This document shows, piece after piece, positions 42,505-51,543 of a stretch of 64,000 bases of DNA. Each line of letters starts with the position of its first letter. Position 1 is the stretch's first letter. Under the pieces are notes generated by a model that was not told where the DNA came from, searched no databases, and was given only the letters and a program-made list of their open reading frames with translations. The stretch covers positions 3,049,001 to 3,113,000 of the forward strand of contig NZ_CP146242.1 in assembly GCF_037039395.1 (NCBI RefSeq), read 5' to 3'. Source of the DNA: Agrobacterium vitis (GTDB lineage Bacteria > Pseudomonadota > Alphaproteobacteria > Rhizobiales > Rhizobiaceae). The position numbers and the translations under genes were made by a program.

Positions 42505-43665
42505 ATGTCGGACGTGCCGCGCGACGCACTGGCGAAGGTAAGCATCCAGGAGACACAGATCGCGGCATTTATTTTGCAGTTAACGGCGCGAACGCGACTA
42601 ATCAGGAACTTCAGGCTGCTGCCACAGCTCTACAAGCATAGTTGGTTCTTCGAGGCGCTAGATAGCAACCCTACTACGGACGGGAAATCGATTTTATCTA
42701 GAAGGGCAGCTACAATGCATCGTAATAATTGGATGCCTATCTTTTCCGGGAATCGAAATCCTGTACGGCAGCCTCTATCGGATCGGCAGCGGCTCGAAGT
42801 CCTGGAGCCAGCTTTCGTTTATACCGGTAACAAGCCCGATGCCAAGCCGGAAAACTACATGGAGCGGGCTATTCCGCTCGATGATTTCCGCGCCCATGTG
42901 GCGGCGCAGATTGTCGAGCATAATGCGCAGGAGGGACGCCGGGCCGAAAACTGCAAAGGCCGCAGTTTTGATGAGACCTTTGCCGCCTCGATGGCTGCGC
43001 CGACGACAATTGTTCGGGTTCCATCCAAGGCGCAGTCCTCGCTTTGGATGTTGGCGTCTGAGGCGATCAGGACCCAGAAATCGAATGGCGGGATTCATTT
43101 CCAGGGGAACCGCTATTTTGATCCGGCCCTGAACGAATGGGCTGGAAAGCAGGTCATCATCCGGTTTGACCCCGATGCCCTTCATAAGCCGATCAGGGTT
43201 TATGACTTGAAGAACCGGTTGATCTGCGAAGCCGGCTGCATGGATGATGCAGGCTTCAGCAGCAGGGACGACGCGCGTGCGCACTCCCGTCTTGCCAGCA
43301 CCCACAAGAAGGCGGTGCGCCTCAAAGCCGACGCGGAAGCAGCCCTCAGCGCCCAGCAGCTTGGCGAGATCTATTACAAGGGATCCAAGCCCAAGCCGGT
43401 GGATACGCCAGAGCCGATCCGGCCAGCTGTGACGCGGTTGATAACCCGCAGCCAGCAGGTGGAAGCGCCGGTCGAGGCGATTTCAGATCAACATTTCGAA
43501 GACAGTTTTTCCCGCGCGCTGGGCCTGGTTCAGGGCGGTGGGGTCATTGAATTCCCGCGAGGGAATAGCCCGGTGTCGCGTGTTTCGGACGCCGGGAACA
43601 ACGAGCCGAAGAGTAATGCGTACGGTTCCGGAAAAAAGAAGGGCAGTCCTAGGACTGCCCGATAA
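42505..43665 (+). pseudogene. Mu-type transposase A, C-terminal part only
   Basis: From about codon 75 the frame matches the C-terminal end of MuA-like transposases: NWMPIFSGNRNPVRQPLSDR, then KQVIIRFDPDALHKPIRVYD (Mu-transpos_C beta-barrel) and AAEAGC-like CEAGCMDDAGF. The DNA-binding and DDE catalytic core that should precede are absent, and the first 70 or so codons show no homology I recognise. MuB follows 37 bp later, as in Mu. It cannot transpose by itself. A MuA N-terminal stub is at 57301. Confidence 0.75.
43641..43660. repeat. Perfect 20-bp palindrome at the end of the MuA fragment
   Basis: GGGCAGTCCTAGGACTGCCC reads the same on both strands, ends five bases before the stop of the MuA fragment, and is followed by a second small stem AGGCCC/GGGCT. 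It may be a processing or binding site in the A-B junction, or a weak terminator. Confidence 0.6.
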
Positions 43666-43702
43666 CAGGCCCGAATGGGCTATTTGACGGAGCTATAGTT
43701 AG

Positions 43703-44830
43703 ATGAACAAACATGCTTTCACAAGCCCCCCGACCGGCCAGTTTAATGCCGGATCGTGGGAGCGGCCATTGCAGGCCCCGGAAGTCTCGGCCAATAAGAG
43801 CGAGGCCGATATCGAAAAATGGTGGGAGCTGGTCGACCGGGTGATTGCCGTTGCCCGCCAGTTTCGCTGGACGAAGGCCGAGGTCACCCGCCGTTCAGGC
43901 ATGAAGGACGCAACGTTCAGCCAGTGGTTCTCAGGGCGTTACGAAGGACGGCTGGATAACCACAACGCCATGATCGAACAATGGCTGGATGCCCTGCAGG
44001 CCGCTGCCAGCGTGGCCGCGATGATCCCGCAAGCGCCCTCATTCATGCAATTGCGCGGCTCTGCCGAAGTGTTGGAAACCCTGACCTGGGCGCAGATTTG
44101 CCCGGATCTGGTGATGATCACGCTGGGCGCTGGCATGGGCAAGACGGCGGCCTGCGAATATTTCACCAACACGCGCCCGCATGTCTATCACGCCACCGTC
44201 TCGGAAAGCACCAAGACGGTGCATGGCATGTTGACCGAGCTGGCCGAGCAATTGGGCGTTCAAGAGAACAATCCCGCTCGACTGGCCCGCGCCATCGGCG
44301 GCAAGCTGAAGCGTACCGGCGACGGCACCCTGTTGATTGTCGATGAGGGCCAGCATCTGAATGACGAAGCGCTCAACCAGCTGCGCCATTTCGTTGACGT
44401 CTACAGATGCGGGGTGGCGGTTGTCGGCAATTCCGAGGTTTACAGCCGCTTTACCCGAGGCAGGCAGGGTCCGTCCTATGCCCAGCTGAAAAGCCGTATC
44501 GGCAAAGGCCTGAAGGCGGTCGAATTTGCCGACGACGAGGATGTGATCGCATTCGATGATGTCGTTGCCCAGATGCGGGCAACCTCAGGCTTCGACATGG
44601 TCTTGAAGGCCATTCGAGGCATGCGGGATTTCATCGTCGCCGAAAAGGGCGCCGATTTTGCCGATGGTCTGATCCCGTCCTTGCAGATCGATTCCATCAC
44701 CGAGACGGCCGACCTATTGCGCATTGCGGACGATATCGCGCCTGCGCCTGACGCCACTAACTACTCAGCCAAAAAAGAGGACGCCATGGAGGAGGCGGCG
44801 CTGCCTGTCCTCAACAGTGGAGACGAATGA
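43703..44830 (+). CDS. Mu-type target DNA activator MuB (AAA ATPase)
   Basis: 375-residue AAA+ ATPase. The N-terminal helix-turn-helix (FRWTKAEVTRRSGMKDATFS) is followed by a Walker A (LGAGMGKTAACEYF), Walker B (GTLLIVDEGQHLND) and the sensor region AVVGNSEVYSRF. In Mu, MuB coats target DNA and delivers it to MuA. It appears intact although its MuA partner is truncated, so it is probably a relic. Confidence 0.9.
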   Translation: MNKHAFTSPPTGQFNAGSWERPLQAPEVSANKSEADIEKWWELVDRVIAVARQFRWTKAEVTRRSGMKDATFSQWFSGRYEGRLDNHNAMIEQWLDALQAAASVAAMIPQAPSFMQLRGSAEVLETLTWAQICPDLVMITLGAGMGKTAACEYFTNTRPHVYHATVSESTKTVHGMLTELAEQLGVQENNPARLARAIGGKLKRTGDGTLLIVDEGQHLNDEALNQLRHFVDVYRCGVAVVGNSEVYSRFTRGRQGPSYAQLKSRIGKGLKAVEFADDEDVIAFDDVVAQMRATSGFDMVLKAIRGMRDFIVAEKGADFADGLIPSLQIDSITETADLLRIADDIAPAPDATNYSAKKEDAMEEAALPVLNSGDE

Positions 44831-44906
44831 TGGCCAGCGTTGCAGCACGGGAGTATTTTTTGGTATCAACCGCGTCATGGTTGAAAACAGGGAAGTGGGG
44901 GACGTG

Positions 44907-46931
44907 ATGAAAATGCCATTTGAATGGACTGGTTTTGGAGAAGCCACCTCGGTCAAGCCCGAGGAACGCCCGGATGCCACCTCGGTCAAGCCCGAGGAAC
45001 GCCCGGATATAGTATCACTGCCGATAGAGCCGAAAAGCCACCTTGAGAAGTATCTGGCCTATTATGTTGGGCGGCCAAATCCGGGCTATGCTGTACTGGT
45101 TACCGGGGAATGGGGAACAGGTAAAACCCATCAGGTCCGGCACGCCCTTCCACCCACACATGCCCACTATATCAGTCTCTTCGGCCTCAATACGTCCAGC
45201 GAGATTGATGCGCAGATATTCAGCAAGATGTTCCCTAGGGCCTCGGCTATCAAGCGCTTCGCCGAGAAGATGGATAGCACCTCTGTCGACATCCCGTTAT
45301 TGGGACCTGTGGGCAGTGGTGGATTAGCGAGCATTCTGGCTAATCATTTCATCAAGAATGAGGTCGATAGTTCACGCCCACTGATCTTCGATGACCTTGA
45401 ACGGTGCACCGTCGAAAACGCTGTACTGCTTGGAATGATCAATCGCTATGTGGAACATCATCGCTGCAGAGTGATCGTCATCGCGCACGACAATGAATTG
45501 GTTGAGAATTTCGCGCATACCAAGGAAAAGATCTTCGGCCAAACTCTCAACGTTGAGCCGAGCGTAGAGGCAGCTTTCGCGGATTTCGTCGCCTTTTTCA
45601 AGGATCGGCAGAAGCTTGACAAGCTTGAGCCATATTGGCGGGAGGTACTTTTCACCTTCCGGCAATCGGGAACATTTTCTCTGCGAGTACTTCGTCATGT
45701 TGTTGAGGATGTTAGTCGTCTGGCAGAGACTCTTGAGGATCGCCATTTCGAACACAACATCGCGATGGTGGAGTTAGTCCGCCTGTTTTCCGCTCTGGCA
45801 ATAGAAATCAGGACGAATAATCTCAAGCGGGAAGATCTTTCAAGAAGGGCAAATAAGATACTTTCCCATCGTATGGCGATTGCACGGGCGAACAGCGAAG
45901 AGCAACCAAAATGCGGACTATACGAAGCAGCCCAAAAGTTTACCTCCGTTGATATTGGAAGCACATTGCTGAGCGACGAGATATTGGTGGAAATGCTGTT
46001 CGATGGTCGCTTCACTGAGGAAAAAATCCGTATCTCATTGGACAGCAGCGCCTACTTCATCCAGAAGGAGGCTGCGCCGCCGTGGCAGATCGTCATCAAC
46101 TTCGACAAGCTTGATGATGAGGACATTGATCCGGCATTGGCGCGGATTAACGAGCAATTCGACAAGCGTCAGGTAACAGATTCTGGCGATTTCCTACACA
46201 TTGTCGCTTTAAAGATGATGATGGCTTCTCGTGGCATCCTTAAGGTCACGCCGAAGGAAATCGCCAACGATGCCAAGCTCTACATCGATGATCTCGCGGC
46301 TGAGAATCGGCTGCCCCCGCGAAAGGCGGGCTGGATGTGGACCGACGAGTTTAAAGACGCATCTGGCGGCGTTATGTATTGGGTCACTGATTCCTATCGA
46401 GCCGACTTCCAGGATGTTTTCGACTATCTCGTCAAGGCTCGGACGAGCGCTCTGACTGACACGCTCCCCGGCAAAATCCCAACTTTGCTGGAAGCCGTGA
46501 AAACGGACGGACAGAAATTCTTCGACATGGTTTGTAATAACCGCAGCGCGACTATGGAATACGAGGACATTCCGATCTTTGCGTACGTGAATCCGGTGGC
46601 ATTTATGGATGCCTGGTTGGAGTCGCCAAAGCCGGGTTGGTACTGGATCAGCAACGCACTGAAAGAACGAAAAAACGCAATAGCCGGTTATCCCGCGCTG
46701 GCTCCCGAAAGTACATTTTATCTAGAGGTCCATAAGGAGATGTTGCAGCGAGCACATAGCAGGGAGGGGTTGGCCAAAATACGAATGGAACGCGCTGCTG
46801 AATGGATGGGAATACCCAAGCTTCCTGAGCCTGTCTCAGCCAAAGCGCCAGTAAAACCGAAAAAGGTGATCCCTACGGCACGCGAAGGCGAGGCAAGTGC
46901 AGTTCCCGCAAAGCCGAAACGTTCGCGCTAA
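44907..46931 (+). CDS. KAP-family P-loop NTPase
   Basis: About 674 residues. Walker A VTGEWGTGKTHQVRHAL near residue 55 and Walker B RPLIFDDLERCTVENA with the KAP-type D-D-L-E-R-C; IVIAHDNELV is the sensor strand. No transmembrane helices are seen between the motifs, unlike membrane KAP proteins. The N-terminus carries an exact duplication of ATSVKPEERPD. The C-terminus is Lys/Pro-rich. KAP NTPases occur in plasmids and defence loci; the role here is unproven. ATG 44907 follows GTGGGGGACGTG; 44877 is possible. Confidence 0.8.
   Translation: MKMPFEWTGFGEATSVKPEERPDATSVKPEERPDIVSLPIEPKSHLEKYLAYYVGRPNPGYAVLVTGEWGTGKTHQVRHALPPTHAHYISLFGLNTSSEIDAQIFSKMFPRASAIKRFAEKMDSTSVDIPLLGPVGSGGLASILANHFIKNEVDSSRPLIFDDLERCTVENAVLLGMINRYVEHHRCRVIVIAHDNELVENFAHTKEKIFGQTLNVEPSVEAAFADFVAFFKDRQKLDKLEPYWREVLFTFRQSGTFSLRVLRHVVEDVSRLAETLEDRHFEHNIAMVELVRLFSALAIEIRTNNLKREDLSRRANKILSHRMAIARANSEEQPKCGLYEAAQKFTSVDIGSTLLSDEILVEMLFDGRFTEEKIRISLDSSAYFIQKEAAPPWQIVINFDKLDDEDIDPALARINEQFDKRQVTDSGDFLHIVALKMMMASRGILKVTPKEIANDAKLYIDDLAAENRLPPRKAGWMWTDEFKDASGGVMYWVTDSYRADFQDVFDYLVKARTSALTDTLPGKIPTLLEAVKTDGQKFFDMVCNNRSATMEYEDIPIFAYVNPVAFMDAWLESPKPGWYWISNALKERKNAIAGYPALAPESTFYLEVHKEMLQRAHSREGLAKIRMERAAEWMGIPKLPEPVSAKAPVKPKKVIPTAREGEASAVPAKPKRSR
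44943..45008 (+). repeat. 33-bp tandem duplication in the KAP gene
   Basis: Two perfect in-frame 33-bp copies (44943-44975, 44976-45008) encode ATSVKPEERPD twice. It lies in the N-terminal linker before the P-loop. Being exact, it is probably recent. Confidence 0.95.
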
Positions 46932-46933
46932 AA

Positions 46934-46954
46934 GACGTCCGATTAGCGGACGTC
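46934..46954. terminator. Hairpin after the KAP gene
   Basis: GACGTCCG (46934-46941) pairs with CGGACGTC (46947-46954) around ATTAG, two bases after the stop. There is no T-tract, so the terminator call is moderate. Confidence 0.55.
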
Positions 46955-47629
46955 GGAGCCATTCATTGGGGTTCCTCCTGACGAAACATAAAATCTCGAG
47001 TTTCAGCCTCAGCATCAATGTCGCCATTCGTAATTAATCGCTGAGTTCAAAGAGTCGTTTGCAAATCTCATTTTTCCGGTTCTGCGTGTCAAAATTCCGG
47101 AAGTCTGCGGCGAGCTACAGCGAGTGTTGTGTGTCACTCAGATGTGGAATTTGCGAGAACTTCCGAAATTTCATGGGAATAGATGGGAGTAGTGTTTCAA
47201 AAAGATATTTTCCAATCCATTCGAGCCATTGCCCTGGTAAAATGCGCGGCGACAGGCTTGTGATCTGCGCGTAAGCGTATTTTATGACCAAACCTAACGT
47301 GGGCCTTCAAAAACTATTCAGGACAGGGGTGACGTTTTTCAAAGAATTGATATTGCCGGAACATTGCCCGGCGTGGCTCGCCAAGCCTCGACAGATTTGC
47401 CTTTCAACTCAGACAGTAAAAATTTCGTGCCGGAATTATCCTCTGCGAGCCAAAAATGCATTGAAATGAATGGCTTGTTCGACGAAGGTCATTGCGAGAA
47501 AATTTCGGGGCGGGGCCGCGGGCTCAAGCTATACCGCAGCGCCACTATGTTCCATATTTGCATCTTATCTGATTTTGGAGCCGATTTCGTCGGTCGCTTG
47601 ATCTGACAGTCGCGACATCTAGGCGAGAA

Positions 47630-47832
47630 CACCGCCGTTTACATCACCGTGCTGGCCGGTATCGTACTGCAATTCATCGGTAGTGCATGCTTCTTCCTGT
47701 AAACCAAGAGCCTCATCGAGCTGAATTTCTTCTTCGCCCGTCTAGCGCTGTTGCAGGACACTATGTTCGGGGTTCGCCTGCCAGATTCCAACCCTGACGG
47801 GAGAGAGAAACAACATATCATCGAAGGCTAAT
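47630..47832 (+). pseudogene. Remnant of a membrane protein
   Basis: The frame reads TAVYITVLAGIVLQFIGSAC, then an in-frame stop at about 47700, then KSLIELNFFFARLALLQDTM and FGVRLPDSNPDG. The hydrophobic helix followed by an amphipathic tail resembles the ends of small two-helix membrane proteins found in conflict loci, but the family is uncertain. The surrounding 46955-48025 contains no intact gene I accept. Confidence 0.4.
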
Positions 47833-48025
47833 TTCTGCGTTTGTCCAGTACAACGCCATCGCGCCCGATTATTTGGATACTGAAAAGCCCAATTCTCCGG
47901 TGACGCCGCACACTACGAAAGCAAAACCGGCTCAACAGAAGGCTGAACAGTGGCAGCCAGCAGGAGCTTTTACCCTCCAGATATGGCCTCAATAAACCGC
48001 AACTGGATTGCGTTAATACGTAAAG

Positions 48026-49009
48026 TCAATCCGAACTTCCAGAATAAATTTTTTCCTGATGATTTATTTTAGATGTTATGAATATATTTTCGGCTCTATT
48101 CAGAGATTTATTTTCCGAAAACATTCTATTGACAAAATCCCCCAGATCATTTCTCATATTTATACTTCGAGAGCTGGAACATAATACAAGAAAACTCGCT
48201 TCACTTTTTTTGAGGGAGCCAGCAAATTTATAACCATCCAATATTTTATTAAGAGAAAAATTGATATGTGGCTTCAAATATTCACGAAGTTCACAATGAC
48301 GTTTGTACATCACTGAGGCAAACGAGCGAATAAGCCACTTCATGTCGATTTTTTCAAAGGCGAGACTAGTTAGTTCTCTTCGGAGATCGGCTTTACAGTG
48401 AGAAGAGTCCGTGAATTTTTTGACGTCTAGCCATGGAGAAACATTGAAGCCTGTATCCAGCTTAATAAGCTGTCCAGTATCATTGCGGGCAAAATTTGCA
48501 TTGCCGCCGATTGAAAATCCGCCCAGCGGTAGTGCCCCGTGCTGTGCGTAGTCTCTAAGCCGAGCACAAATTCGATAACTTAAATGAGTGTTATAGTAAT
48601 TAACCCGTATTTTCTCGTTGAATTGTATAGCGTCTGACAGCGTTTTCAAATTTTTTAAAATTTTGCTGCAATGATCGTCATAGCTTTTGTAAGACGTTAA
48701 TATGGTGATAACGTTGACATTAAAACGTGACCGAACACTGTCGAAAAAAAATACATCTAAACCGGATCCTTTATCCGAGTATGCGTATTCGAACGCTATA
48801 TCTAGAGAATCTTTTTCAAATCTAATGAATGAGCGTGCAAATACTTGGAAAGATTCTTCTATATCAATGAAGGAAATGATCGTATTTAGGGCGCGCTCTA
48901 GTGTTTCATATTGACTTTCATTTATTTCAAATGTCTCTCCACCTAGAAAATCCTCTTTTAGGTAATATCTAACAGCACCCTCAGACATATTTTCTCGATT
49001 GGTTGGCAC
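48026..49009 (-). CDS. Unknown protein, possibly HEPN-like
   Basis: 327 residues encoded in markedly AT-rich DNA unlike the core genes. The N-terminus MPTNRENMSEGAVRYYLKED has an alternative start at 48988. The most suggestive segment is SYRICARLRDYAQHGALPLG, where RDYAQH fits the R-x4-H pattern of HEPN RNases and resembles the RNYxQH stretch of uncharacterised bacterial proteins. No other motif is seen. It stands alone, divergent from the ATPase gene, inside the prophage cargo. Foreign origin is likely; a defence role is a guess. Confidence 0.5.
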   Translation of the reverse strand: MPTNRENMSEGAVRYYLKEDFLGGETFEINESQYETLERALNTIISFIDIEESFQVFARSFIRFEKDSLDIAFEYAYSDKGSGLDVFFFDSVRSRFNVNVITILTSYKSYDDHCSKILKNLKTLSDAIQFNEKIRVNYYNTHLSYRICARLRDYAQHGALPLGGFSIGGNANFARNDTGQLIKLDTGFNVSPWLDVKKFTDSSHCKADLRRELTSLAFEKIDMKWLIRSFASVMYKRHCELREYLKPHINFSLNKILDGYKFAGSLKKSEASFLVLCSSSRSINMRNDLGDFVNRMFSENKSLNRAENIFITSKINHQEKIYSGSSD

Positions 49010-49415
49010 GGACTAAAATCCCGTTCTCTTACATTGTTTGCTCACGTAGAAAATCAGTCACGACGACGCGTAAAAGATTTGTTCAAGCGGAGATCTGAAC
49101 TTAAATATCCTTTGATGACACTTTACTCTAATGTCGACTTTTGGCTCCCCAGTCATGAGATGCAAGCGACTTTTTAGAGGATGCAAGCGTTTGCCATACA
49201 AGCGGCTTCCCAAGAACGACTTTGAGCCGAAAAGCGGACGATACCAAGCACACTCTGGTGAGGCACACCAATCCTTCGGTAATTGTTTCTTCTATACGCC
49301 ACTTCATCTGACACTCAACTAGTATTTACGTGCGCGAATATCATTACTACGTCATCCTTTAGGTTGAAATTAACGAATTTTCATTTAATTTGAAAAAAAA
49401 TCGGCGGAGAATTGA
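49010..49415. other. AT-rich intergenic region between divergent cargo genes
   Basis: No gene is seen. It should contain the promoters of both the unknown gene at 48026-49009 and the ATPase at 49416. Confidence 0.45.
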
Positions 49416-51260
49416 ATGATAAAAAAATGGAACATTAAAAATTTCAAATCGTTTCGTAATCCCCCCGAATTGAAATTTAATAGCATCAACATTCTTGCCG
49501 GTGCGAACAGCAGTGGTAAAAGTAGTATAATTCAAAGCATCCTGCTTTTAAAGCAAACAATACAATATGGAGCCCCGGATAGAAGCCTTGCTCTAAATGG
49601 GCCGCTGCTTCGGATGGGTGAATTTAGCGATGTTCGAAATTTCGACGCTGAAAATGAAACTCTTTCAATCGCTTTCGATTTAGATGTTAATCAGGGAACT
49701 TCGAGCGCTCCTATATGGCCTAGGCAAAGTCTTGATAGAATTTATGCGCAAGGTTCTACTGGTCTCCAAACAATTTCTGTTGAAGCAGAGTTTCGTCAAT
49801 TTTTTGGGCAAGAACCTGATGGTGGCTTGAAAAACAAAATAGTTCTCCAGCGATCAAGCTTATATTCTACATACGATGCAGAAAGTTTAAATGAACCTGC
49901 ATGTATAACGCTTACGACAAAAGCACTGCCGTTTGGTCCAGTTGATCCGGATTATGGGGCAAATCCTTTTCGGCATTTCAATGTAGAAATTGACGACGAA
50001 AGCCTAGCGCAAATTTCCGCAAATAGACCAAATCTAACTATTGAAGCAGGTATCGCGCGTCATTTTTTACCGGATTTAATTTTATTTAAGTATGATGCGG
50101 CGGCTCAAAAAGCTAATGAACTTGCTTCCTTTTTGTGTACGCCTCATTCAAACTTGGCTAAACATAGCAATCTAGGAAATGAAGTTATTTCACCTGTAGT
50201 AATTAATGTCCTGAATGAATGGCTTTCTAAGAAAAATTTTAAAGTGATTGATGTTAATGATTCAATCATTGCAAACGATGTAAGGCAAATTATATCGTCG
50301 CTGCCAGGTAACATCTTTTCTTGGAGCTCTCTGGTTGATCAAAAAAAGAGCGATAGACAGGATTTTGTCTTACTTCGTACATTATTGTCTGACGCACTTC
50401 TAGTTGAAAGCACAAAAAATTTAACATACGATCTGGATATCCCACGTATTACTCGTATCTCGTCGGATTACGTGAAAGACTTTTTTAGGCAAGGTGTTCG
50501 ATATCTTGGTCCTCTACGGGACGCTCCTAGGCCAGTTTATCCCCTCGAGGCTTTGGAGAGCACGACGGATGTTGGGTATCGTGGCGAGCACACTGCGGCA
50601 GTTTTTCAATTAAACAGTGATAAATTTGTATCCATGCATCAGCCTCCAGGTGAAGGCTTCGAGTTCGACTATGTTACGGATGCAGAAAAAGTCACGATTA
50701 GCCTTCATGACGCGACCGTCAGTTGGCTTGCGTACCTCGGTGTAGCGGATGAAGTTAAGTCGACTGACAGCGGGGTTTTTGGAAATCGATTGCAGGTGGC
50801 TACGGATAATTTAGACCGGTGGCATGATCTCACTAATGTTGGGGTTGGGGTTAGCCAGGTGCTTCCTCTCGTGGTAACTGCCTTGTTAGCTAAGCCCGGT
50901 AGCCTACTAATATTTGAACAGCCCGAATTGCATCTTCATCCTCGTGTGCAGGCAAGATTGGCGGACTTTTTCTTGGCGCTTGCTTTGGACGGAAAGCAGA
51001 TGCTGCTTGAAACTCATAGCGAATATCTAATAGATCGATTTCGGTTACGCATTGCACTTTCGGATGCTGATGCAGTCAGGCCGCTGTTGAGTATTCTGTT
51101 CACGGAAAAGGAAAACGGACAAAGTGTAATCACGCCTGTTCAGGTGACTGAATTCGGAGCCATCGAGAATTGGCCTAAGGATTTCTTTGATCAAAGCCAA
51201 AAGGATATCGCAAGGTTGCTTAAAGCGGCTGCGAAGCGTAGATCGAAGAGCAGGCACTAA
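49416..51260 (+). CDS. AAA ATPase with DUF3696 C-terminus (RecF/OLD-like)
   Basis: 614 residues. ABC-type ATPase: KKWNIKNFKSFRNP and Walker A NILAGANSSGKSSIIQSILL at the N-terminus, then a long insert, the signature region GVGVSQVLPLVVTALLA, Walker B SLLIFEQPELHLHPR and the H-loop MLLETHSEYLIDRF, ending in the DUF3696-type tail. Proteins of this layout occur with partner genes in phage-defence loci. Next gene starts one base after its stop. AT-rich composition again points to acquisition. GGCGGAGAATTGA precedes ATG. Confidence 0.88.
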   Translation: MIKKWNIKNFKSFRNPPELKFNSINILAGANSSGKSSIIQSILLLKQTIQYGAPDRSLALNGPLLRMGEFSDVRNFDAENETLSIAFDLDVNQGTSSAPIWPRQSLDRIYAQGSTGLQTISVEAEFRQFFGQEPDGGLKNKIVLQRSSLYSTYDAESLNEPACITLTTKALPFGPVDPDYGANPFRHFNVEIDDESLAQISANRPNLTIEAGIARHFLPDLILFKYDAAAQKANELASFLCTPHSNLAKHSNLGNEVISPVVINVLNEWLSKKNFKVIDVNDSIIANDVRQIISSLPGNIFSWSSLVDQKKSDRQDFVLLRTLLSDALLVESTKNLTYDLDIPRITRISSDYVKDFFRQGVRYLGPLRDAPRPVYPLEALESTTDVGYRGEHTAAVFQLNSDKFVSMHQPPGEGFEFDYVTDAEKVTISLHDATVSWLAYLGVADEVKSTDSGVFGNRLQVATDNLDRWHDLTNVGVGVSQVLPLVVTALLAKPGSLLIFEQPELHLHPRVQARLADFFLALALDGKQMLLETHSEYLIDRFRLRIALSDADAVRPLLSILFTEKENGQSVITPVQVTEFGAIENWPKDFFDQSQKDIARLLKAAAKRRSKSRH

Positions 51261-51261
51261 C

Positions 51262-51543
51262 ATGACAGCGATATATTTAGATACAGCACTACTAGCAGTG
51301 CCGAATTATGCGATTGACGATCAATCAGGCCAAGAGCTTATCGAAAGAATTATTCATTTTTCGGAGCTTTCTCAGCATGATGTTCCCGTCGAAATTGTTA
51401 TTTCGTCAAGGGCCGAAGAAACTCTTTGGTGCGCCAATTTGGGTCCAGACTTTCACCAGATTGAAGAATTTCTTGACTTAATGAATTTGAAGCATGTCTA
51501 TTCTGCAAACGACCTCGTTCAGCGTTATCAAATCTTATTTGGA
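51262..51543 (+). pseudogene. Partner gene of the AAA ATPase, 5' part, split by IS5
   Basis: Starts one base after the ATPase stop (TAACATG), so the two form an operon. About 94 codons: MTAIYLDTALLAVPNYAIDD and EIVISSRAEETLWCANLGPD, up to LVQRYQILFG at the IS edge. The N-terminal IYLDTALL has a PIN-like feel but proves nothing. The remainder is at 52862-53643. With the IS in place the frame ends inside the element. Confidence 0.7.

Noticed and set aside
46955..47606. Several 60-80 aa ORFs after the KAP gene
   Set aside because: No ribosome sites or protein-like features; probably decayed sequence.
49131..49322. 63-aa plus-strand ORF before the ATPase
   Set aside because: No ribosome site and no similarity to anything recognised; lies in a promoter region.
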